In this document: positions 56,016 through 64,000 of the stretch, in pieces
Numbering within the stretch: position 1 is the stretch's first letter
Layout: each line of letters starts with the position of its first letter
Assembly: GCA_025403435.1 (NCBI GenBank)
Contig: CM046341.1
Span: 14,744,447 to 14,808,446 of the forward strand
DNA length: 64,000 nt
Source: Artocarpus heterophyllus
Lineage: Eukaryota; Streptophyta; Magnoliopsida; Rosales; Moraceae
Direction of reading: 5' to 3'
Translations under genes and position numbers: made by a program
Notes under the pieces: generated by a model
The model's database searches: none
What the model was told of the DNA's origin: nothing
Seen by the model: only the letters and a program-made list of their open reading frames with translations

Positions 56016-57492
56016 GGGGGCATTTGGTATGCAGTAATCCTGAGGTGGGAATGAGAATCTTACAGATTTCCATGTTTGGCATAAGAATTTTAAGTTTTGG
56101 ATTTCTAGAAAACTCATTCCCATAGGATTCAGATTACCCCATTTTGGGGTAATCTAAATCCCACCCAACATGATGATATTCATATTTCTAAGAATCTTAA
56201 AATTATGAAAATCTCACATTTTTTTCATGATGATGATGATAAATATATAATATAATATAATATAAGAACTATTAAATATTTATAATATTATTAAAAATTA
56301 ATATTATTATTTAATGTTAATATTATATAAAATAACAATATATTATAAAGAATTCTATTTTTATTATTATTTATATTCATATCCATATATTATATATTAT
56401 TAACCATAATATATACTATATATAATATTTTAGAATAATTACATCATTATTAAATTATTATAGTAATAATATTATTTTAAATTAATATTTTTATACAATA
56501 TAAATATAAAAATTATATCAATATAAAATAATGATTTGATAATAAGGATAATAATGACATTATCAATAATAATAAAAATATATAATATATTGCATATACA
56601 TCTAAACATAATATATATTATTATTAATTAATATTAGAATATAATATATATAAATACTATAATAATAAAATAAAAATAATTTTGTTCTATTATTATAAAT
56701 TAATATTAATATATGATATAGATGGAAGTATTATATCAATATAAAATTCTAATTTAATAATAAGGATAATAATAACATTAACTATAACAAAAATATAATA
56801 ATACAATACCAATATAAACAGTATAATATTAATATTCATAGTAATATCAATATTAAATTATATAAATACTATTATAATAATTATAAATATAAAATATAAC
56901 TAAATATGTTTAATATTTTTTATAACAATATTCTTATTTAATTTTAATATTAATATAAATAATAATATATTATTAAGAATTATATTTTTATGATTATTTA
57001 TATTCATATCAATATATTATATATATATTATATTATATATTATATACAACATCTTAATATTAATATATTGTCAAATAATAATTCTATAATTATTATAAAT
57101 TAATATTTTATATAATACAAAAGAAAGTATTATATTAATATAAAATAATAATTTTTTAATAATAATGATAATAATAAGATTAATATTCAAAATAATATTA
57201 ATGTTAAATTATATATAATACTATTTTATTATTCATATTTATATTATTATTATTTAATATTAGTACTAATATATTATATTGATACATTTAATGTTAATAC
57301 TATAAATTATTTTGTCAATTATACAAGATTTCTATGTACAACTAAATACAGTAATGTATTATTCTTAGAAATCTTATAGAAGATTTCTATGTACAAGCAA
57401 ATGTGATAATCTTGGTTCTTGAAAATCATATTCCCTATAATCATTTTCCTGAGAATATGATTCTTACTGATTACTACATACCAAATGCCCCC
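56016..57492. mobile_element. TIR element with extremely AT-rich interior, PIF/Harbinger-like ends
   Basis: The left end gggggcatttggtatgcagt (56016) and right end tactacataccaaatgcccc (to 57492) form inverted repeats of about 24 bp with one or two mismatches. A 3-bp TTA duplication lies at 56013-56015 and 57493-57495. TTA duplication suggests PIF/Harbinger or a Tourist-like MITE, although 1477 bp is long for a MITE. The interior 56230-57330 is almost pure A/T, built of ataat/attaat words, with no ORF. Confidence 0.8.
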
Positions 57493-57848
57493 TTAGATTC
57501 TTGCTTATTCTCTTTTTGCACTATGATATTTGCAATTTGCAGACCAGTTTTTATATTTGGCTTTCCATGTCAATCGGTATGTCTCTTATTGTTACAATAT
57601 AATTTGCAATGCAACTTTTTTCCAATTCCTCATAAAAGTATATCTTCCTTCCTATTTATAACAATTTTCCCCCCCAAGGAAATGCCAAGCTATTTCGCAT
57701 CAGATAAAACCTAGGTTCAAATATTTCTTAGTTTTGTGAGTAAAGAAGAAAACATACATAAATTAAAGTTTAGGTCTTCATCCTAGCATTTCAAAGTTTT
57801 AAGTCAAATTTGAGAAATAAAAGTGATAAAATCACCAAAACTTAGGTA

Positions 57849-57965
57849 CAAAAATAAAATTTATTAAAATAAAAAATACCAATGCATTTACACCTTTTTT
57901 TTTTCTTGTTTTTCAAAAATAAAATTTATTAAAATAAAAAATACCAATGCATTTAAACCTTTTTT
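57849..57965. repeat. Tandem duplication, 65-bp period
   Basis: caaaaataaaatttattaaa at 57849 recurs at 57914. Both continue through accaatgcattta and a poly-T tract. Confidence 0.9.
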
Positions 57966-58070
57966 TTCTTGTTTTTCTTATTTCTTATATTTTGAGAGTA
58001 GCAAGTCTAAAAATAGTTTCATGATCATCCATCTTTCCCATTATTTGCCGCAACCATTGTAGAACGAGTA

Positions 58071-58340
58071 TGTCACGAACTCAAACTCGGGTGATGACGT
58101 AGCGGTTTAATTAAAATAATTAAGTGAGTTTAGTAAAATAATTAAGCAAGTTTAACTAAACTTGCCAATTAATTATTTGGTAATATAAAAAAACATACTT
58201 TAGGTTATTTATAAAAATGTGATAAATTTTACACTTTTTAGAATATTACCATCTATTAAAAACTTAGTAAATAATTTTCGTGAATTACCTCTAATTTAAA
58301 TTAAGTTAAAATATAAATTCAACTAGGGCGAATCGGATTC
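58071..58340 (-). repeat. Remnant of 3' LTR of gypsy element
   Basis: It is collinear with 61296-61545 (ggtttaattaaaataattaa, aaacttagtaaataatttt and other blocks). It starts tgtcacgaac in plus coordinates, where the 5' LTR has tatcatgaac. Confidence 0.88.
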
Positions 58341-59480
58341 AAATCCCTTTGAGTGAACAAATACTTTAGACTTTTATGATCTGAGAAAATCTGAAATACT
58401 GCTCCGTACAAATAACATCTCCAAATTTTTAGTGCATGAATTACTGCTACAAGTTTCAGATCATGAGTGGGGTAGTTCTACTGGTGAGGCTTCAGCTATC
58501 GTGATCTATATGCCACAACCTATCCATGTTGCATTAATATGCATCCAAGTCCATGCCTTGACACATAAGTGTAGACTTCATAATGCTCGTCACTACTCAG
58601 TATAATCAACACTGGAGCGGTGGTCAACTGAGTCTTTAACTCCTAGAAGGCATACTCACATTCTGTATCCCATTTAAACCAGACATCTTTCTTAATCAAT
58701 CGTATCAATGGAGCCACTATCTTTGAGAAGTCTTGCATGAATTTTCTGTAATATCATGTGAGTCCTAAGAAGCTATAGATATCAGCCACATTCCTCAGTC
58801 ATTCCCATTGCACCATTGTTTCTATTTTGGAAGGATCTATTGAAACACCTGGTCGGAGATGACGTGTCCCAGAAACTTGACTTCAGTCAACCAAAACCCG
58901 CACTTTTCCTTTTTAGCATATAGCTGGTATACTCGTAGAGTTTGAAGTACAATCCTCAGGTGCTGCCATACTCCTCCCAGGTTTTAGAATAGATCAGTAT
59001 GTCATCGATGAACATAATCACAAACTAATCCAAATAAGGGCTGAAAATCTTATTCATCAAATTTATGAAAGCTATAGGGGCATTTATCAATCCAAACAAC
59101 ATCACCAAGAATTCGAAGTGTCAATTTTAGGTCTTGAAGGCCGTCTTGGGAATATCCTCTTTCTTGACTCTAAGCTGATGATATCCTAAACACAAGTCTA
59201 TCTTTGAGAAATACCCGAGAACCTCCTAGCTAATTGAATAGCTCATCAATTCTGGGTAGTGGATACTTATTCTTCACTGTGACCCAATTCAGCTATCGAC
59301 AGTCAATACACAACCTGATAGTACCACCATGTTTTTGGCAAATAGAATTGGTGCACCCTACAGTGACGTACTATTCTAGATGTACTCTTTATCTGCATGT
59401 TTCTGAAGTTACTTCTTCAGTTCCTTCATTTCTACCGGTGCTATTCGATATGGTGCTATGGCAATCAGAGCGGTCCAAGG
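58341..59480 (-). pseudogene. Reverse transcriptase / RNase H of gypsy element
   Basis: The minus-strand translation contains [18 protein letters not shown] (58975-59024; FIDD is the RT catalytic box), [20 protein letters not shown] and EVKFLGHV, then RNase H with EVYTYVSRHGLGCILMQ and [17 protein letters not shown]. At that point it stops and LTR sequence begins. Many stops and frameshifts occur. Confidence 0.85.
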
Positions 59481-60190
59481 GAGTAACTCGATACTAAACT
59501 TGATTTCTCGGTGCGATGGTAATCAGGAAAAACATCATCAAACTTGTTTACCACCAGTATGACTGTGTCCCTTCCAACTGCACTAGACTCTTCTTCTAGG
59601 TTTAAAAAAAGCACATAACAAGCTAAGTTTTTTCGTCCACCAAAATATGTTTTCATGAACCGTTCACTCATCACTCCATCATCACTGCCTTGGTAAGTGA
59701 TCGTTGTTCCCCTATCAATCACTAAGGTCACTTTTCTAAGGTGATAGTCTGCAACAACAAGATTACATCATAAGTACTCATGGGGATCACAATCAAATCA
59801 CTTCTAAAAATCTCACCCTAATCATTATTTTATAGGATTTACACACTATTCTCATATACCCGGCCCAAAGTTGAGGCAATTATCATGGGTTCACTAAATT
59901 CCTCTATTTCTAATCCCAAGGTATTTACAAATAAATTCAAATGAGAGAATGCATGGCACCAATATCAAATAAGACACGAGCTAAAGATTGTGAAATAAGA
60001 ATCATACCATCAACTACCGCATTACTGGCCTGAGCATCAGAACTTCCTGTAGTCATGGTATGGACTTGAACTAGGGCTTTTCCTTTTTCCTTTTATTAGC
60101 ATTACTGGGTCCAAGGTTTGTTGGCCAATACTGCTGTGGTGGAGGAGACTGTACACTAGCTGGATTGGGTGCTCTACACTGTAGAAGGTT
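59481..60190 (-). pseudogene. Protease / spacer region of gypsy element
   Basis: Contains the order typical of plant gypsy pol N-terminus, with a segment encoding an ILVLxNKFDDVFPD-like block (about 59560-59530), the usual lead into RT. The protease DTGA motif cannot be read clearly (the family region near 59960 reads as a degraded IGAMHS stretch). Confidence 0.5.
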
Positions 60191-61190
60191 CCTATGGAAG
60201 CTTGGTGGCTGATAACCTTGTGCTAGATAGGGCATCTACTGAAGGGTGAACTGGTGAAACTACGGCTAAGTGACTTGCTGAGGTTGAGCAAAAGACCAGG
60301 CCTAGGACTAAGATACTTGTTGAGAGTTCCTTATTAAGCAATTCCTCTTGATATATACTGGTTGCTGACAGAAATGACAATGGAAGTTATAAGGATTGCT
60401 TCGTCCGCTACCTAAAGAACTACTGCTTCCATTGTTGGCATTGCCGTACTGATTCATCATCTGAGCTTGATGGTTATTGTTGCCTCTCATGTTGTTCCTT
60501 TGGGACTCGTATGAGGTCTTTGCCTTGTTCTCATAGTAGGTGACATTGTCGCTTTCCACTGACAAAGCTGACGATACCAACTCACCATAAACCCAGATCC
60601 ACAACGTAACGAGTTGCCATCGGATAGATCCTTTAAGTCCTTCTTGAAACTTGATACACTTTTCCTATTTAAAAGCCACAGCAGATGGAGCAAATTTTGC
60701 CAGCTCGATGAACTTTGCCTTGTATTCCCTAACTGTCATGTCACCCTATTCTAGACGGTAAAATTCAATAATCTTCTGGCCTCTATATCCCTGGAGAAAA
60801 TAGCGATCGTCGAACAACCTCTTAAACCTATCCTAGTCAATGTTCTTGTTGTTTTCCACGTGCCTTGCCTGTTTCCACCAGGCATTAATACTTCCTTCCA
60901 ATTTGTAAGCTACGAACTCAACTTAGTATTCTGCTGGTACTCTAAGTGTATCCAAATGTTTCATTACCGAATTGAACCAATATTCAGCCACCTGTGGATC
61001 CCTTTTTTGGTCGAAAGTCGAGATGGTCATGTGTCGAAACTCCTTGAAATAATTGTGCTGGCAACCAACCATAGTATCCTCACGTTGTACCCTTGCTAGC
61101 ATCTATCGAAAGGCAGCAAACATAGCCCCCATCATACCTTCATCGTTTGCAAGATTCACGTCAACAACAGCTAAACAACGTCGAAGTGTC
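60191..61190 (-). pseudogene. Gag of gypsy element
   Basis: Recognisable blocks are QVAEYWFNSVMKHLDTL, LEGSINAWWKQARH, MTVREYKAKFIELAKFAP and FQEGLKDLSDGN, the plant retrotransposon gag (PF03732-type) signature order. They are followed by a Gln/Asn/Ser-rich linker and a zinc knuckle CHFCQQPVYIKRNC, in which the usual His is Tyr. Stops and frame changes are frequent. Confidence 0.8.
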
Positions 61191-61278
61191 ATTTTCTCAG
61201 TTCTAAAAATAAAATTGATTCTTAGTGGTTTTCATTGTAGTATCTACATGTGCACAATTCCCAAGGTTCAAAAACTAG

Positions 61279-61291
61279 GGCTCTGATGCCA
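61279..61291 (-). other. Primer-binding site of gypsy element
   Basis: ggctctgatgcca is the complement of TGGCATCAGAGCC, four bases from the LTR end. Confidence 0.85.
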
Positions 61292-62554
61292 AATCTATCA
61301 TGAACCCAAACACGGGTAGTAACATGATGGTTTAATTAAAATAATTAAGCAAATTTAACTAAACTTGCCAATTATTTATTTGGTAATGTAAGAAAATGTA
61401 CTTTGGGTTATTTATAAAAATGTAGCAAATTTTAAGCTTTTTAGAATATTACCATCTATTAAAAACTTAGTAAATAATTTTTGTGAATTACCTCTAATTT
61501 AAATTAAATTAAAATATAAATTCAGCGAGGGTGAATCAGGCCACACCGGACCTTACACAGTGCACACATAGTACCGACATAACAAAATAATACAAAGCAC
61601 TATCCAATAGAAAATAAATAGAGTTCTTAATATTACATGCCATAATCAAATAAATATATAAACTAAATAAAGCTCCTATAATTCACGCGTGCAGATTAGC
61701 GGCATCCTAGTCGATAGTATACTACGAACGACCTGGAGGGGAAATTTTAAAACAAATAAACTATGAGCGAAAGGTTCAATAGGACTTAAGTTTTAAAATC
61801 ATAAGTTTAAAATTGAAATATATGAATATATAAGTAATAAGAAAACAATAAATAATTACCAAGCATTCCAAACTTACCGTTCCGGTCCAGTGATTATTTG
61901 AAATCAAAGTTTACCTTTCATTTTGTGCAAGCCATCTAGTTCACCACCGTAGTGGCCCAGTTGGGTTTCGGGACCTATCCCCAAGGTCATTCTCTGTACG
62001 ACCCAATTTCTGTGTGTGGCATCATGCACTAATACCTCATTCCAAATAGGGGTTCTTAACTTGTTCGATACTCAGTGCCATAGTACTTATATCATTATTC
62101 GGGTCTTGTATTATCGGGTTATCATATTTACATTCATTATTCTCTTCATTATGATCATGTTCATTATTCAATTTTTTTTACTGGAAATAATAAATAAATA
62201 TAGACAATTATTCCTTAAAAACATTTTCAGGAAAATACAATATGGTCAAAAACTCTTTTAAAAATCATGGCTAACAAATAAGGATGGTCTAGAGTCCTAC
62301 CTTGTTATTTAGCACAATTGCACCAACATTGCAGTTACATTCCATTACACGTTGGCTCCTCAAAACCGCAAACAACTTTAGATGTGGACTAGATACATTA
62401 ATATCTAAATTTGAATATTCTACTTTAGTATGCTATTTCATGGTACCTTAGTATGCCTTTAGAGTCTAAATAATCATGACACAAAATCATAATTCTTTTT
62501 AAAACATTTCTAGATCATTGAACGATGAAAACTAGGGGCAAAACTGTCCTTTTG

Positions 62555-62680
62555 GGGAGGCTCGGTTGGCCGACTGACCATATGGGTCCAGCTTGCCGAA
62601 CTGTTAATGTTCGGCCTACCGACCATCTAAGTTTCGGCCTGTCGAAGGATGAGTTCAGCCTGCCAATCTATCGAAATCTG
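62555..62680. repeat. TCGGC-NN-GCCGA-type cluster in gypsy LTR
   Basis: About six versions (ttggccgactga, agcttgccgaac, ttcggcctaccgac, ttcggcctgtcgaa, ttcagcctgccaat) occur in 125 bp. Confidence 0.8.
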
Positions 62681-63251
62681 AAAAATTTTAGATTTCTGGT
62701 CTCGGCAATCTCGATCTCCAAAGCTCAAACCAACCTATTTTTACAAATCTCAAAGCATGGGTAATGTTTAGAAACCATAGATTAACACTCTAAAACACTT
62801 TTAAATACTTTTCTACCATTTTTCACACATTTATTCAAGTAATTCCGAACATGAACAAAGTAAATTAAAAATCCTTTAAAATCAGTTCTAGCATAGTTGA
62901 AGCGTGGATTCGTATTAGTTTAAGTTACACAAATTCAGATCATATGCGTTTAAGGTTCTGTTAACTCAAATCTTTACATGCATGCACAATACAGTTCAAA
63001 GAAACTGAAACTAAAACTGTTTCATGAAGCCATTTTTTAGATGTTTTGACACAAAATTTTGCAAGGAAAGTCAGAGGTAAGGAGTTGTATATCAAGGGTT
63101 TAATTTAGCTAAACGGTACAAACCCCAAGTTTTAACTCTTGAGCAGATTTGGGAGCTCCAACCTCCAGTTTTCAGCTGCCCCTTTCAGCTGGAAACAAAG
63201 TTGGTAGGGATGACCTTTGTGCCTCTGTTCTCTGGTTGCAGGAAATATGGG

Positions 63252-63275
63252 GGAGAGAGAGAGAGAGAGACGTGA
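63252..63275. repeat. (GA)n microsatellite
   Basis: About ten GA units within the gypsy LTR, in a GA-rich 150-bp neighbourhood. Confidence 0.9.
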
Positions 63276-63858
63276 AAGAGAGAATGAGAGTGAGAGCTGA
63301 TGAGAATTGAGAAAGACACACGGAGGGGAGAGGGAAAGAAGATAAGTCTGGGTACTCTTCTTTGGGTAGCTCAGAGAAAGAAAGGAAGAGAGAGTGAAAA
63401 AGAATAAATGGAGGGCTTATTTCTGTTGAGCTCAGGCTTCCATGTCAATTCCAAAGGTGGTTTTCAAGAAGAAAACTGTGTTCCATACACAGTTGTAGCA
63501 AACGGTTTTCAAGGCTAAGTTTTTCATGCGATAAGGTCTGAAAAGAGGGCGAATGAGACCTGTTTCGAATTTGACAATTGTTTTATACCAAAATTTATAT
63601 TGAATTTGATTTTAGGATATAAAATAAATTAAAAAGAAATTATCAAAATTTGTTCAAAAAGAGTTAACAAAATGCTAAAATTCATTTATGGTAATTTTAA
63701 CAAATTTTAAAATTTAAGATAATTAACAAAATAATTAAGGTTAAATTCAATTAAGAAAAAAAAGTCAAAGCATGACTAATTGACACTTATTTTGGAATTA
63801 GGTACACTAATTCACTAAATTACATACTAAACATTGTTTAAAAATTTTGAACGTTACA

Positions 63859-64000
63859 GACATGGCGAAGAGCAAGGGCGCTGTAATGTTCTGGTCTACA
63901 AGGCGAATTCAAACCTTCTTGAAATTATTAATGTGCACCAGTACGTATGTGATAACATCCAAAATCTAGAAGAAACAAATGAGATTGTAACGACGAATTT
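63859..64000. other. Flank to the right of the gypsy LTR, no gene recognised
   Basis: 142 bp with slightly higher GC at first (atggcgaagagcaagggcgc). It is too short to interpret and continues beyond the window. Confidence 0.4.

Larger units (their letters stand above)
58071..63858 (-). mobile_element. Ty3/gypsy retrotransposon with internal-to-LTR deletion
   Basis: The 5' LTR (61296..63858), primer site (61279-61291), gag, protease region and RT/RNase H lie in minus-strand order. The 3' end consists of only about 270 bp of the LTR's terminal part (58071..58340), joined directly to RNase H coding sequence. The rest of RNase H, integrase, the PPT and most of the 3' LTR are deleted. Flanks (gagta left, gacat right) do not form a clear target duplication. 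Confidence 0.85.
61296..63858 (-). repeat. 5' LTR of gypsy element
   Basis: 2563 bp. Minus strand: starts TGTAACGTTC at 63858 and ends at 61296 (gttcatgata). It includes a (GA)n tract near 63252-63272 and a palindrome cluster at 62555..62680. It shares the 'tttaggg'/'ccaagcattcc' style landmarks of the other long LTRs only loosely. Confidence 0.85.

Noticed and set aside
63854..63868. Target duplication for the gypsy element 58071-63858
   Set aside because: Flanking pentamers gagta and gacat do not match well enough to count as a duplication.

Overview
This window reads as nuclear DNA of a flowering plant, most likely a eudicot. It is AT-rich and intron-bearing, and it is dominated by LTR retrotransposons whose long LTRs carry plant-style primer-binding sites and polypurine tracts. 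No rRNA, tRNA or CRISPR array was recognised. Only one complete host gene is visible: a six-exon ER lumen protein-retaining (KDEL/HDEL) receptor gene on the minus strand, CDS 21851..25378, predicted at 215 aa.

Left part (1-21500). Two copies of one long gypsy-type LTR lie in opposite orientation: a window-truncated copy A at 1..2791 (minus) and a solo LTR copy B at 6541..9526 (plus, 5-bp target duplication tgtag). Around them are an older LTR fragment (2792..3379), copia LTR pieces, a decayed copia gag-pol (10436..12890), gypsy LTR remnants (13331..15104), a minus-strand copia LTR with its primer-binding site (15105..15605), and a third long solo LTR (16573..19958) inserted into a small TIR element.

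Middle part (26792-52528). This is a deep nest. An old plus-strand copia element (26792..52528) has a solo LTR (28921..30999) in its gag and a gypsy-type solo LTR (32937..49358) in its integrase. That solo LTR is split by a minus-strand copia element (32996..47097). The copia element is in turn split by a very young LTR element (35770..44718). Each layer has an exact or 4/5 target-site duplication, and LTR divergence falls from outside to inside.

The innermost element is the most interesting object. Its two 2360-bp LTRs differ at one position that I can find, and its primer-binding site, polypurine tract and TSD are intact. It has no recognisable gag or pol. Instead it carries two uninterrupted sense-strand ORFs: an intronless 216-aa LOG-like (cytokinin-riboside-monophosphate phosphoribohydrolase family) protein and a 173-aa basic Cys4-finger protein. 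The latter resembles the cysteine-rich nucleic-acid-binding proteins of carlavirus-type plant RNA viruses. I infer a recently active, cargo-carrying non-autonomous retrotransposon.

Right part (52529-64000). This holds a BAHD acyltransferase pseudogene (minus), a truncated copia 5' end, an extremely AT-rich TIR element with TTA target duplications (56016..57492), and a deleted minus-strand Ty3/gypsy element (58071..63858).

A second theme is sequence architecture. Short inverted-repeat motifs of the form TCGGC-NN-GCCGA recur in clusters inside at least four LTR types that otherwise look different. Two other LTRs carry analogous clusters of ACAGT/ACTGT motifs.
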